In this document: positions 16,041-24,749 of the stretch, piece after piece
Layout: each line of letters opens with the position of its first letter
Numbering within the stretch: position 1 is the first letter of the stretch
Origin: Catenibacterium sp. co_0103
GTDB lineage: Bacteria; Bacillota_I; Bacilli_A; Erysipelotrichales; Coprobacillaceae
Length of the DNA stretch: 28,500 bases
Assembly: GCF_004168205.1 (NCBI RefSeq)
Contig: NZ_RCYB01000026.1
Location: forward strand, 1 to 28,500
Reading direction: 5' to 3'
The notes under the pieces: model-generated
Seen by the model: the letters and a program-made list of their open reading frames with translations, nothing else
What the model was told of the DNA's origin: nothing
Databases searched by the model: none
Position numbers and translations under genes: made by a program

Positions 16041-16671
16041 CTCTTGTATGGAATACTTTTTTGTTGCCTGTCACCTTATGTCTTTCCTTTAATTTATCTA
16101 AAACATCATCTACAGTTAAGCCATAAGCATTCATTAAGACTAATACATGATAATATAAATCACCGATTTCACCAATCAAATCTTCTTTAGATGTATTCTT
16201 AGCTGCAATAACTGTTTCAGTGGCTTCTTCTCCAACCTTCTTACAGATCTTATCAATACCTTCATTTAATAAGTAGTTTGTATAAGACTTTTCTACTGGA
16301 TGTACTTTTCTATCTTCAATAAGATCATAAAGTTCATGCGCAAAATCACTATTGTCATAAGGAATTACTTCATTAAAGAAACAAGAATAAGAACCTGTAT
16401 GACAAGCAGCTCCGACTTGTTCTACATAAATAACGATTGTATCTAAATCACAATCTAAATATAGACCCTTAATATGCTGGAAATGTCCTGATTCTTCACC
16501 TTTATGCCATAGCTTATTTCTAGAACGTGAATAGAACCAAGTATCTCCTGTTTCTAACATCTTTTCATAGGCTTCTTCATTTACATAAGCAAGCATTAAT
16601 ACTTGTTTAGTCTTAACATCCTGTACAATGGCAGGTACAAGACCATTCATTTTCTCAAAATCCGGTTTCAT
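16030..16671 (-). CDS. hisIE: Bifunctional phosphoribosyl-AMP cyclohydrolase / phosphoribosyl-ATP pyrophosphohydrolase
   Basis: Carries out steps 2 and 3 of histidine synthesis in one 213-residue protein. The HisI domain (about 1-110) has [21 protein letters not shown] and the metal-binding LDCDLDT and [13 protein letters not shown] segments. The HisE domain (about 120-213) has [26 protein letters not shown] and [11 protein letters not shown], the MazG-like helices with the acidic Mg site. The fused order I-E is usual. The ATG overlaps the hisF stop by one base (TAATG) with GGAG nine bases upstream. It is the last gene of the operon, and its stop lies in the terminator loop. Confidence 0.97.
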   Translation of the reverse strand: MKPDFEKMNGLVPAIVQDVKTKQVLMLAYVNEEAYEKMLETGDTWFYSRSRNKLWHKGEESGHFQHIKGLYLDCDLDTIVIYVEQVGAACHTGSYSCFFNEVIPYDNSDFAHELYDLIEDRKVHPVEKSYTNYLLNEGIDKICKKVGEEATETVIAAKNTSKEDLIGEIGDLYYHVLVLMNAYGLTVDDVLDKLKERHKVTGNKKVFHTRGEI

Positions 16672-17438
16672 TAACTATTTCTCCTTACTGGAATACCTGC
16701 CTGTGCACAGGATTCCTTAACTTCATCCACTGTCGCTTCACCAAAGTGGAATAAACTTGCAGCTAATGCAGCATCGCAATATGTTTCTTTAAAGACATCT
16801 ACGATATCTTCTTTACCACCACAGCCACCACTTGCGATTACTGGAATATTGACTGCTGCCACTACTGCTTTCAACATATCGATATCAAATCCATCTCTTG
16901 TTCCATCCGCATCCATACTTGTAAGAAGTATTTCACCAGCACCAAGAGATTCACATTTCTTAACCCATTCTATTAAATCTAGTCCAGTATTTGTACGTCC
17001 GCCTGCGACATAGACATCCCATCCAGAATGATCATCACGTGCTTTCGCATCTACTGCCACAACAACACATTGAACACCAAACTCATCACTAGCTTCCTTA
17101 ATAATATTCGGATTCTTGACAGCAGCTGAGTTAACAGATACCTTATCTGCACCTGCCGCAAGAATCATACGAAAGTCTTCGACAGTACGAATACCGCCAC
17201 CCACACATAGTGGAATAGAAAGTTCATCAGCCCCTCTTTGGATGAGGTCCTTGATGATGTCTCTATTTTCATAAGTGGCAGTAATGTCTAGAAAGACAAC
17301 TTCATCTGCACTTTGACGGTCATATTCTTTTGCTAGTTCAATGGGGTCACCAACATCCTTCAGGCCAACGAAATTAACACCTTTTACAACCTTCCCATCT
17401 TTAATATCTAGACAGGGAATAATTCTTTTAGCCAGCAT
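16671..17438 (-). CDS. hisF: Imidazole glycerol phosphate synthase, cyclase subunit HisF
   Basis: A 255-residue TIM barrel that joins PRFAR with ammonia from HisH to give imidazole glycerol phosphate and AICAR. Visible: [18 protein letters not shown] at the start with the catalytic Asp, [40 protein letters not shown] with the second catalytic Asp, [12 protein letters not shown] and [11 protein letters not shown]. Length is normal. The ATG at 17438 (GGAGGT eight to nine bases upstream, inside hisA) is chosen over a TTG two codons earlier. It overlaps hisA by 11 bases and hisIE by one. Confidence 0.97.
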   Translation of the reverse strand: MLAKRIIPCLDIKDGKVVKGVNFVGLKDVGDPIELAKEYDRQSADEVVFLDITATYENRDIIKDLIQRGADELSIPLCVGGGIRTVEDFRMILAAGADKVSVNSAAVKNPNIIKEASDEFGVQCVVVAVDAKARDDHSGWDVYVAGGRTNTGLDLIEWVKKCESLGAGEILLTSMDADGTRDGFDIDMLKAVVAAVNIPVIASGGCGGKEDIVDVFKETYCDAALAASLFHFGEATVDEVKESCAQAGIPVRRNS

Positions 17439-18147
17439 TTTCAATGACCTCCTTTAGATTAATACGCCCTTCATAGTATGCCTTACCTACAATACAAGCA
17501 TAATAATCACGTTTATTTACTTCATAGACATCTTCATCATCTTTTACACCACCAGAGACGACAAAGTTAATCTTAGAATTAGCGTGTATTTCTTCATAAA
17601 GAGGGAAAGAAGGTCCTGTGAGAGTACCATCCTTAGAGATGTCCGTACATACTATATATTTCACACCTCTGTCTTCTAGTTGATGAATAAATGTCAAATA
17701 ATCTACATCACTTGTTTCAAGCCAGCCAGCAATACTGACCTTTCTATCTCTTACATCTACTCCTACGACTATTCTTTCTGGTCCATACTTCTTTAATGCT
17801 TCATCAAGAAAAGCAGGATTCTTAATAGCAGCTGTACCAAGAATAACACGATCTACCCCAATCTCCTCTAAATACATAGAGACTGTATCCATATCACGAA
17901 TACCTCCTCCTAATTCCATTGGAATAGAAATAGAAGCACGTATTCTTTTAATTGTTTCTTTATTGGTTGCATGGGCATCTTTTGCACCATCTAGATCTAC
18001 TACATGAAGATACTTTGCACCCATCTTCTCAAATCCTGCTGCTAATTCTTCAGGATGTGATGAATAAACAACTTTCTTATTGTAATCGCCCTTATAAAGA
18101 CGGACTGCTTCTCCATCTTTTAAATCAATGGCTGGAATAACTAACAT
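17428..18147 (-). CDS. hisA: ProFAR isomerase HisA
   Basis: A 239-residue TIM barrel that isomerises ProFAR to PRFAR. Motifs: [19 protein letters not shown] with the catalytic aspartate, [37 protein letters not shown] with the second aspartate, [14 protein letters not shown] and VVSGGVKD. It starts inside hisH (7-base overlap) with GGAG eight bases upstream, and overlaps hisF at its end. Confidence 0.97.
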   Translation of the reverse strand: MLVIPAIDLKDGEAVRLYKGDYNKKVVYSSHPEELAAGFEKMGAKYLHVVDLDGAKDAHATNKETIKRIRASISIPMELGGGIRDMDTVSMYLEEIGVDRVILGTAAIKNPAFLDEALKKYGPERIVVGVDVRDRKVSIAGWLETSDVDYLTFIHQLEDRGVKYIVCTDISKDGTLTGPSFPLYEEIHANSKINFVVSGGVKDDEDVYEVNKRDYYACIVGKAYYEGRINLKEVIENAG

Positions 18148-18749
18148 GAGACCAACTCCTTAAAGGCACGTAAGATCTTCTTACCAATCTCTCCACTCTT
18201 TTCAGGGTGGAACTGCGTACCCATGACATTATCTTTATATACAAAAGCAGTAATCTTCTTACCACCATAATTCACATAAGCCCCAATCTCATCTTCTGGA
18301 CAATGAGCACTATATGAATGTACAAAGTAGACATAATCGCCTTCTTCTACATACTTTAATAAAGGATGAGACTGTTTAATAACTAACTGGTTCCATCCCA
18401 TATGTGGAAGTTTTGCATCGACTTCCATCTTATCGACAGAACCTTTTAAGAATCCTAATCCTTTTGTATGTCCATTCTCACTGCCTTCTTCAAATAAAAG
18501 CTGCATCCCAATACAAATACCAAGTATTGGTGTTCCCTTGTCCTTCACTTCATTCAATACAGGTACAAGATGACATGCTTCTAAATTACTCATAGCTGCA
18601 GGAAATGCACCAACACCTGGAAGAATAATGCCATCCGCCTGACGAATAACTTCAGGATCATTTGTGACAACTACATCCATCCCCTGTCTTTTACAGGCAT
18701 TTGTAACTGATCCTAGATTTCCTACATGATAATCAATAATCGCAATCAT
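18141..18749 (-). CDS. hisH: Imidazole glycerol phosphate synthase, glutaminase subunit HisH
   Basis: A 202-residue class I glutamine amidotransferase that releases ammonia for HisF. The nucleophile motif GICIGMQLLFEEG and the HP-E of TQFHPEKSGEIG complete the triad; IIDYHVGNLGSV is the usual N-terminus and LPGVGAF the oxyanion region. GGGG lies nine bases before the ATG. It follows hisB by one base and overlaps hisA, in the standard order for channelling with HisF. Confidence 0.97.
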   Translation of the reverse strand: MIAIIDYHVGNLGSVTNACKRQGMDVVVTNDPEVIRQADGIILPGVGAFPAAMSNLEACHLVPVLNEVKDKGTPILGICIGMQLLFEEGSENGHTKGLGFLKGSVDKMEVDAKLPHMGWNQLVIKQSHPLLKYVEEGDYVYFVHSYSAHCPEDEIGAYVNYGGKKITAFVYKDNVMGTQFHPEKSGEIGKKILRAFKELVSC

Positions 18750-18750
18750 T

Positions 18751-19338
18751 TTATAACACCCCTTTACTTGATACTACCTGCCCAATATGGGCTTCATCAA
18801 TTGTGACAGCCTCCTTGATGGCACGTGCCATAGATTTAAATATTGCCTCTATAATATGATGTGTATTCTTACCATAATGTTCATTAATATGTAAAGTCAT
18901 GAAACAGTTATAGGCAAATGCACGGAAGAATTCTTCTGTCATTTCTACTTCATAGTTACCTAGATGAATATTATCTAGTTCTACATTAAAAACTAAATAA
19001 GGACGTCCACTGAAATCTAAGTCAGTCGTTACAAGTGCTTCATCCATAGGGATAGTAAAATGACCATAACGAGTAATACCACGCTTATCACCTAAAGCCT
19101 TATTGAAGCACTGTCCTAAGACAATCCCTAAGTCTTCTACAGTATGATGAGAATCAACCTGTAGATCACCCTTACATCTCACCTTTAAATCAAAATTACC
19201 ATGGAAAGCAAGAAGCTCAAGCATATGGTCCATGAACCCTACACCTGTATCCACATCTGCTTCTCCTTTACCATCAACATTTAAAGAAACATATACATAT
19301 GTCTCTTTTGTCTGTCTTTCTATTTCTGCCTGTCGCAT
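18751..19338 (-). CDS. hisB: Imidazoleglycerol-phosphate dehydratase HisB
   Basis: A 195-residue, single-function dehydratase (Mn-dependent 24-mer) giving imidazole acetol phosphate. Metal motifs FMDHML, DSHHTVED and THHIIEAIFKSMARA are intact. There is no N-terminal HAD phosphatase domain as in enterobacterial HisB, so the histidinol phosphatase step must be done by another protein, here probably the PHP enzyme at 13735-14523. GAGG lies eight bases before the ATG, within the end of hisD. Confidence 0.97.
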   Translation of the reverse strand: MRQAEIERQTKETYVYVSLNVDGKGEADVDTGVGFMDHMLELLAFHGNFDLKVRCKGDLQVDSHHTVEDLGIVLGQCFNKALGDKRGITRYGHFTIPMDEALVTTDLDFSGRPYLVFNVELDNIHLGNYEVEMTEEFFRAFAYNCFMTLHINEHYGKNTHHIIEAIFKSMARAIKEAVTIDEAHIGQVVSSKGVL

Positions 19339-19341
19339 AAT

Positions 19342-20637
19342 TTAATCCTCAAAACGTACCTTGATACTATTAGCATGTGCATCTAAACCTTCTAGATGTG
19401 CAAACTTCATAATATCATCTTTGAATGTACCAAGTACTGCCTGTGGATAATAGCTGAAAGCAGAATGCTTTATGAAATCATAAACACCTAAAGCACTATA
19501 GAACTTAGCAGTACCACCTGTTGGTAATACATGGTTTGTACCACTCATATAGTCACCTAATGGTTCTGGTGTATACTCACCTAAGAAGATAGAACCAGCG
19601 TTCTTGATATTTGGTAATTGTTCTAATGGGTTATCTACTAATACTTCTAAATGTTCAGGTGCAATCTTATTAGATAAGTTAATACCTTCCTTGATACTAT
19701 CTACAATAACAGCACCACCATAGTTATCTAACGAAGACTTGATGATATCTTTACGAGGTAAATCTTCTACCTGTCTAACTAATTCTTTATCTACATTCTT
19801 TACTAATTCTTTTGAAGTTGTAATAAGAATCGCACTGGCAAGCTTATCATGTTCAGCCTGACTCATTAAGTCAGCTGCGATATATTTAGGATTTGCGTTC
19901 TCATCAGCGACAATAAGAATTTCACTAGGTCCAGCAATCATATCAATATCAACGACTCCATAACATAACTTCTTGGCAGTTGCGACAAAGATATTACCTG
20001 GACCCACAATCTTATCTGCCTTCGTAATTGTATCAGTTCCATAAGCAGCAGCGGCAACACCCTGTGCTCCACCACATTTATAAATCTTAGTAATACCAGC
20101 TACATAAGCAGCAGCTAAAATAACATCAGAAACCTTACCATCCTTCTTTACTGGTGTAATAATATAAAGATCTTCTACACCTGCAAGTTTTGCAGGTACG
20201 GCATTCATCATAACAGTAGAAGGATAAGTAGCAGTTCCACCTGGTACATATAAAGCCACTGTGGCGATAGGACGCACTAATTGTCCCATGATAACGCCAT
20301 TATCCTTATACATAGTCCATGATTTTTCAATCTGGTTCTTATGATATTCAGTGATCTGATCCTTTGTGCGTTCTAGAATCTTCATGAATTCAGGTCCTAC
20401 ATTAGTAATAGCATCCATGATTTCCTGTTTAGAAACGATGAAATCATCCTTTCTAGATACATGGAAACCATCAAACTTAGCACAGTATTCCTTTAATGCA
20501 TCATCCCCATTTTCACGTACATTATTAATGATCTCACTGACTGCTTTATTGACTTCTTCAGATATTTCAGTTTTTCTTGTATGAAGTTTATTTTCTAGTT
20601 CTTCATAGTTTCCTTTATAAATTAATTCTTTTAACAC
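19342..20637 (-). CDS. hisD: Histidinol dehydrogenase HisD
   Basis: A 431-residue zinc enzyme that oxidises histidinol to histidine with two NAD+. Motifs: TVALYVPGGTATYPSTVMM, IYKCGGAQGVAAAAYGT, KIVGPGNIFVATAK, IDMIAGPSEIL, DLMSQAEHD (zinc Gln and His), APEHLEVL (catalytic His), GDYMSGTNHVLPTGGTAK (zinc Asp). Length is normal. The start is GTG with GGGGG nine bases upstream. It begins one base after the hisG stop. Confidence 0.97.
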   Translation of the reverse strand: MLKELIYKGNYEELENKLHTRKTEISEEVNKAVSEIINNVRENGDDALKEYCAKFDGFHVSRKDDFIVSKQEIMDAITNVGPEFMKILERTKDQITEYHKNQIEKSWTMYKDNGVIMGQLVRPIATVALYVPGGTATYPSTVMMNAVPAKLAGVEDLYIITPVKKDGKVSDVILAAAYVAGITKIYKCGGAQGVAAAAYGTDTITKADKIVGPGNIFVATAKKLCYGVVDIDMIAGPSEILIVADENANPKYIAADLMSQAEHDKLASAILITTSKELVKNVDKELVRQVEDLPRKDIIKSSLDNYGGAVIVDSIKEGINLSNKIAPEHLEVLVDNPLEQLPNIKNAGSIFLGEYTPEPLGDYMSGTNHVLPTGGTAKFYSALGVYDFIKHSAFSYYPQAVLGTFKDDIMKFAHLEGLDAHANSIKVRFED

Positions 20638-20638
20638 T

Positions 20639-21262
20639 TTAATAATCCCCCTTCTTTAGTGCATCCACTAGTTTGAATATTTCATCCTTCTTATATTTTA
20701 AAGCCACTTTATTCACAACCATTCTTGTAGAAATATCTGAAATCTTTTCAATCACTTCAAGGCCATTGGCCTTAAGTGTAGATCCTGTTTCTACAATATC
20801 TACAATCGCATCAGATAAACCAACAACGGGTCCTAACTCTACAGAACCTTCTAGTTTAATAATTTCTACATCCTCCTGTTTAGATGCGAAATATTCTTTT
20901 GCGGTCTTTGTATATTTAGAAGTAATACGTTTACGACGATTAAATGTCTTTGTGCGGTATTCTGGATAAGCCGCTAACGCAAAATAACATTTACCAATCT
21001 CTAAATCTAATAACTCATAATAATCATCAAAATCAGATTCATCCAAAGTATCCTTACCAACAAATCCAACATCCACAATACCGTGTTCCAGGAAAGTCAA
21101 TACATCATTTGCTTTCGCAAAGATCATTGAAATACCATCTTTTGTCTCTATTAATAACTCTCGATTTTTATTAAAAATAGGATCCATATCAAAGCCCTGC
21201 TGTTGTAATAACTTACATACCTGCTTTTCTATTCTTCCTTTAGTAATCGCAATCTTAATCAT
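20639..21262 (-). CDS. hisG: ATP phosphoribosyltransferase catalytic subunit, short form HisG
   Basis: The first committed step: ATP + PRPP to phosphoribosyl-ATP. At 207 residues this is the short HisG(S), which lacks the C-terminal regulatory domain and needs HisZ; hisZ is directly upstream. It has [11 protein letters not shown] at the start, [12 protein letters not shown] and the PRPP loop in [14 protein letters not shown]. The ATG at 21262 is used: AAGGAG lies ten bases upstream, while the ATG at 21271 is only one base after that site. It overlaps the end of hisZ by eight bases. Confidence 0.95.
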   Translation of the reverse strand: MIKIAITKGRIEKQVCKLLQQQGFDMDPIFNKNRELLIETKDGISMIFAKANDVLTFLEHGIVDVGFVGKDTLDESDFDDYYELLDLEIGKCYFALAAYPEYRTKTFNRRKRITSKYTKTAKEYFASKQEDVEIIKLEGSVELGPVVGLSDAIVDIVETGSTLKANGLEVIEKISDISTRMVVNKVALKYKKDEIFKLVDALKKGDY

Positions 21263-22217
21263 TGGCTTCATTCTCCTTTCCTATTGCATCCAATACATTA
21301 TTTAAATGATATGAGAATCCAATAGAAGGTACGTTCTTATAGAAATGATCAAACAAATGGTCATAACGTCCTCCCTGGAGAATTGGATGGGCACTATAAT
21401 AAGAGAATCCCTTCATCATAATACCTGTATAATAACTTCTCTCAGGTACCATACATAAATCAAAGATAATATTCTCTTTATGCTTAGAGAACTCATACAA
21501 TAATTCCATCTCTTCAATAGCCTCTAGAAGTTCTTCATCCTTCACAATCTCTTTCACTTCTCTTAAACACTTAATATCCCCAAAAGCACTAGGAAGAATT
21601 AATAAGAGTTTATTTAAATCTTCGTCAAAATCATGTGCTTCTACTAAATGTTTCATATCAGAACTTTTCTTTTTCTTTAAGATATCAGTAAGAGAACGAT
21701 CCATTACAAGAGTCATTAAACGCTTATAGAACTTTGCAGAACCAAGTTCTAGTTTTAAATCACTTAAACCGATATCCTGCATTGTTTCTTCAATTAGTGA
21801 TAAGCATTCCTGATCTCCCTCACGTCCTGGAAGACCAAACAACTCAATACCACCCTGGAACAATTCAGAACTTCTACCTTTATGTCGTGCCTGGGTACGA
21901 TATACCTTACCAAAATAACTATAACGTCTTACTTCATCTGTATGAGCGTTACTATAAATACGTGCAATAGGTACAGTAAAGTCAGTTCTTAAAGTGATAC
22001 GCTTTCCTTCATGGTTAATGAACTGAAACATTGTTTCTTCATTTGTCCCAAAACCACTTAACAAGTCTGCATATTCAAATGTAGGTAATAATAACTCCTG
22101 GTATTCATGTGCATTGAATGTTCTTCTTAAATGTTCTTCAATCGTACGCATTAAAGAAGCGTCCATTCTAGTTGCATCATTACTTTCTTCAGGAATCAGA
22201 TATTTAAATTCTTCCAA
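21255..22217 (-). CDS. hisZ: ATP phosphoribosyltransferase regulatory subunit HisZ
   Basis: A 320-residue HisRS-like paralogue that binds HisG(S) to form the hetero-octamer and gives histidine feedback inhibition. It has the class II aminoacyl-tRNA synthetase core: [43 protein letters not shown] (motif 2) and [11 protein letters not shown], but not the anticodon-binding domain. The start is TTG at 22217 with GGGGG eight bases upstream. A longer frame to 22310 exists but would be coded by the attenuator terminator hairpin and the antiterminator region, with no ribosome binding site, so it is rejected. First gene of the his operon; expression depends on read-through of the attenuator. Confidence 0.93.
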   Translation of the reverse strand: MEEFKYLIPEESNDATRMDASLMRTIEEHLRRTFNAHEYQELLLPTFEYADLLSGFGTNEETMFQFINHEGKRITLRTDFTVPIARIYSNAHTDEVRRYSYFGKVYRTQARHKGRSSELFQGGIELFGLPGREGDQECLSLIEETMQDIGLSDLKLELGSAKFYKRLMTLVMDRSLTDILKKKKSSDMKHLVEAHDFDEDLNKLLLILPSAFGDIKCLREVKEIVKDEELLEAIEEMELLYEFSKHKENIIFDLCMVPERSYYTGIMMKGFSYYSAHPILQGGRYDHLFDHFYKNVPSIGFSYHLNNVLDAIGKENEAND

Positions 22218-22230
22218 AGTTATGTCCCCC

Positions 22231-22266
22231 TTATATATAAAAAGGAACAGGTCAATGACCTGTTCC
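22231..22266 (-). terminator. his attenuator terminator
   Basis: mRNA GGAACAGGTCA (22266-22256), one base, TGACCTGTTCC (22254-22244): a perfect 11-bp inverted repeat followed by TTTTTATATAT. It lies between the His-rich leader peptide and the hisZ ribosome binding site. Confidence 0.88.
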
Positions 22267-22278
22267 ATTATGTCATTG
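22253..22278 (-). promoter_or_regulatory. Candidate his antiterminator
   Basis: mRNA CAATGAC (22278-22272) pairs perfectly with GTCATTG (22259-22253), a strand that spans the centre of the terminator hairpin. The two structures exclude each other, as required for attenuation control. The stem is only 7 bp, with a 12-base loop, so it may be part of a larger fold. Confidence 0.5.
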
Positions 22279-22337
22279 TTTCGTGTCCGTTTTTTTGAGT
22301 TGTATGTCAAAACGAGCTGTATCTAATTGATATAACC

Positions 22338-22394
22338 CTAACTAGAACCACGATGGTGATGGTGTAAATTGTTGACAAAAATTGTGTTTTTCAT
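22338..22394 (-). CDS. hisL: Histidine operon leader peptide
   Basis: An 18-residue frame, MKNTIFVNNLHHHHRGSS, with four consecutive His codons (CAC CAT CAC CAT at 22364-22353). GAGGTG lies seven bases before the ATG. It is followed within 75 bases by a candidate antiterminator and an intrinsic terminator, then hisZ. This is the layout of ribosome-mediated attenuation: when charged tRNA-His is scarce the ribosome stalls on the His codons, the antiterminator forms and the his genes are read; otherwise transcription ends early. The arrangement, spacing and downstream genes make chance unlikely. Too short for standard gene finders. Confidence 0.9.
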   Translation of the reverse strand: MKNTIFVNNLHHHHRGSS

Positions 22395-22414
22395 AAATAA
22401 TCACCTCAGTTTTT

Positions 22415-22420
22415 AATATA
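22415..22420 (-). promoter_or_regulatory. Possible -10 of the his operon
   Basis: Minus strand TATATT lies 21 bases before the leader peptide ATG, in a very AT-rich stretch. No convincing -35 is seen, and this site would put transcription start very near the leader ribosome binding site. TAAAAT at 22433-22428 is an alternative. Confidence 0.3.
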
Positions 22421-22501
22421 CTACCACATTTTATTTATAAAAAAAAGTATTTTAGTGAAGTTTTATATATAGTTATTGATAAATCATTTGCCTATTTACT
22501 G

Positions 22502-22527
22502 TAAAAAAAAACACCCTTAGGGGTGTT
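22502..22527 (-). terminator. Terminator of the sugar-acetylesterase operon
   Basis: mRNA AACACCC (22527-22521), loop CTAA, GGGTGTT (22516-22510), followed by a run of eight T. It starts within the stop codon of the esterase gene. Confidence 0.88.
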
Positions 22528-23899
22528 ATCTCTTAATTCTAAATGGAGAAGCTGGAATACCTTCTACACTTTCTATTTCTACTTTAGGATTATCATCATT
22601 CGCATAAGCTAACATATGATAATTCTGAACTGGTATAATAAGCTTTCTATTTTTAATATGCCCTATACAGGCATGTCCATCTACAATTAAATGAACATCA
22701 TTTTCTTTCATATCCTGATCATATGTCAAAGTCTCTTCATCTAATATAGGTGTAACTGGTGTATTCTTTTCATAAAGATAATGAGCCACACTATAAGCCA
22801 GACGTTTTCCTACTTCCTCTTTACTTGCTGGATGAATATAATCTGGATCACCTGTTTTAAGCGCCGTAACAAGATATGTATCTTTTATAGAACGTACAAC
22901 GTCTCTTTGCACACGTCTTATTTCATCAAAGTGACTATTTTTATATTCAGGTAATTGAATAATAAAAAATGGAAAATCTTCGTGATAAGCACGACGCCAG
23001 CTTTGTATCAATGTCTTAAGTAGCTCACTGTAATACATATACTGTGGACTATCTTCCTCCCCCTGATACCATAACACTGCTTTGACAGGATAATCAAGAG
23101 TACATTTAAACATATGTTCATAAAGACTACCTGGTCTTCGATAATCATAATAACCTTTTGGAGGAGGCCATGGAGTATGTCCTACAATATTCTTAATTTG
23201 GGAAAGAGTCATATCAGGATGTGTATTAATACATTCCTTTAACTCTTTTTGATAGTTATTAAATACATTGTAATACTTTTCGGTTTCTTCTTTTTGTATA
23301 TCTAATGATGGTAAATCATCATAATACGGATCATATACATTCTCTTTAAGTACATTGTTCTTTTTAAGAACTTCTTCTTCAATCCAGCATGAAGCACTTG
23401 TACCACCTTTATTATTAGAAATAATACCGATTGGTATATCTTCATCAAGATAATAACTAAAAAATGAAGCCACTGCAGAAAAGGATGACACTGTTTCTTC
23501 ATTAAGTTCTTTCCATCTTTGATTATCGGCCTCAAAAGGATAGATATACTTTGGGACTGTCATGATACGAACATTAGAACGATATAAAGGAAGTTTCTTT
23601 TCCTTTGACTCTCTCATCTCTAATTCCATATTAGATTGTCCTGCTGCAAGATAAACATCACCTACAAGAATATCATTCAATACAAGCATATCTCTATCAT
23701 CTGTAAGAATCATACGATAAGGTCCACCAGGTTGTTCTATTTTAAATGATATCTGCCATCTCCCATCGTTGACAGGCACTTTATATTCCTTTTTTAAAAA
23801 AGTCATTCTTACTTCTTTTTCTTCAGAAGTACCTGAAAGAATTATATCTTTATTTCTTTGTAGAACCATATGATTTGAATATGGGTAATCTAATTCCAT
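22526..23899 (-). CDS. Sialate O-acetylesterase-like carbohydrate esterase (SASA family)
   Basis: A 457-residue cytosolic SGNH-type esterase resembling bacterial sialate 9-O-acetylesterases. The nucleophile block is VYLAAGQSNMELEMRES, followed by SNNKGGTSASCWIEEE (oxyanion Gly/Asn region), LWYQGEEDSP, and the Asp/His end DPDYIHPASKEEVGKRLA. There is no signal peptide, so the substrate must be imported. The ATG at 23899 follows AGGTG by six bases; the GTG three codons earlier abuts the regulator stop. Last gene of the operon, followed by a strong terminator. Removal of O-acetyl groups from an imported sugar is likely; sialic acid itself is only one option, since no nan genes are present. Confidence 0.87.
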   Translation of the reverse strand: MELDYPYSNHMVLQRNKDIILSGTSEEKEVRMTFLKKEYKVPVNDGRWQISFKIEQPGGPYRMILTDDRDMLVLNDILVGDVYLAAGQSNMELEMRESKEKKLPLYRSNVRIMTVPKYIYPFEADNQRWKELNEETVSSFSAVASFFSYYLDEDIPIGIISNNKGGTSASCWIEEEVLKKNNVLKENVYDPYYDDLPSLDIQKEETEKYYNVFNNYQKELKECINTHPDMTLSQIKNIVGHTPWPPPKGYYDYRRPGSLYEHMFKCTLDYPVKAVLWYQGEEDSPQYMYYSELLKTLIQSWRRAYHEDFPFFIIQLPEYKNSHFDEIRRVQRDVVRSIKDTYLVTALKTGDPDYIHPASKEEVGKRLAYSVAHYLYEKNTPVTPILDEETLTYDQDMKENDVHLIVDGHACIGHIKNRKLIIPVQNYHMLAYANDDNPKVEIESVEGIPASPFRIKR

Positions 23900-23908
23900 T
23901 TTTAACAC

Positions 23909-24727
23909 CTACTTCTCAAACTTATAATCTATTGAATTCAATATCTCCTTTAATGACTCTAATTTATCTGATTTATTATAATTTAGATAATGTGTATAGA
24001 TAATATCCGTCATGACTAAAGCAGGAAACTCAGCAGAAATAATATGTGATACTGTCACATTCTTCACATGAGCCACCTTAACAATTTCATCAATAATATC
24101 ATCATGATAAGCACGCTGCATAGAAGTCATAAGAACTGTTGTCGCATTCTTTTCATGCGCACGTTTAAGTCCCGCAATAACATTTGGATTACTTCCTGAA
24201 ATAGAAATTCCTATTACTAACGACTCTGACTGAACACGCGGACTATTGGCAGTAATATCACTTTCTGAGTTAATAGCTTCCGCATCAAGACCTAAACGTA
24301 TTAAACGTGATGCAAATTCCTTTGCAACAAGACCACTTGAACCAATGCCATAAATAAACACTCTTTTTTTTGAATCAAGAAGCTTTGCGATACGTATAAT
24401 CTGATTATTATCCACTATTTGATAAGTCTGTTCTAATACTTCCTGATATTTGTGTATAGAAAATGATGTTAATTGATCTAAACGCTTATTTTCTTTCATA
24501 TTCGCATTAAAAGAAAAAACAAACTCTCTATAGCCACTAAAACCTAATTTCTTTGAGAATCGAGATAAAGATGCTTCTGAAACATATATTGTGGAAGCAA
24601 CAGCCTTACTAGAAAAATCTTCTATTGTTCCATGAAGAAAATAGTCCGCAATCACTTTTTCTACTTGTGTAAAACTATCATATTTCTCTTCAATCATCGT
24701 TTTTGTACTTTTTAAATAATTATCCAT
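23909..24727 (-). CDS. MurR/RpiR-family transcriptional regulator with SIS domain
   Basis: A 272-residue regulator. The N-terminal HTH_6 domain (about 1-75) has FTQVEKVIADYFL and ASTIYVSEASLSRFSKKLGF; the C-terminal SIS domain (about 120-250) has VFIYGIGSSGLVAKEFASRL and GISISGSNPNVI, which bind phosphosugars. Such regulators control sugar or amino-sugar catabolism and usually respond to a sugar 6-phosphate, which fits an operon with a PTS permease. It lies inside the operon between the SGNH esterase (22-base gap) and the SASA esterase (9-base gap). The ATG at 24727 follows GGGTG by five bases; an earlier TTG lacks a ribosome binding site. Confidence 0.93.
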   Translation of the reverse strand: MDNYLKSTKTMIEEKYDSFTQVEKVIADYFLHGTIEDFSSKAVASTIYVSEASLSRFSKKLGFSGYREFVFSFNANMKENKRLDQLTSFSIHKYQEVLEQTYQIVDNNQIIRIAKLLDSKKRVFIYGIGSSGLVAKEFASRLIRLGLDAEAINSESDITANSPRVQSESLVIGISISGSNPNVIAGLKRAHEKNATTVLMTSMQRAYHDDIIDEIVKVAHVKNVTVSHIISAEFPALVMTDIIYTHYLNYNKSDKLESLKEILNSIDYKFEK

Positions 24728-24749
24728 ATTATCACCCAAAACTATTCTA

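Noticed and set aside
22218..22420. T-box (tRNA-His) riboswitch upstream of hisZ, suggested by TGGAAC at 22268-22263
   Set aside because: The leader is under 210 bases, has no stem I or specifier loop, and the variable base does not suit the discriminator base of tRNA-His. The TGGAAC simply belongs to the terminator stem.
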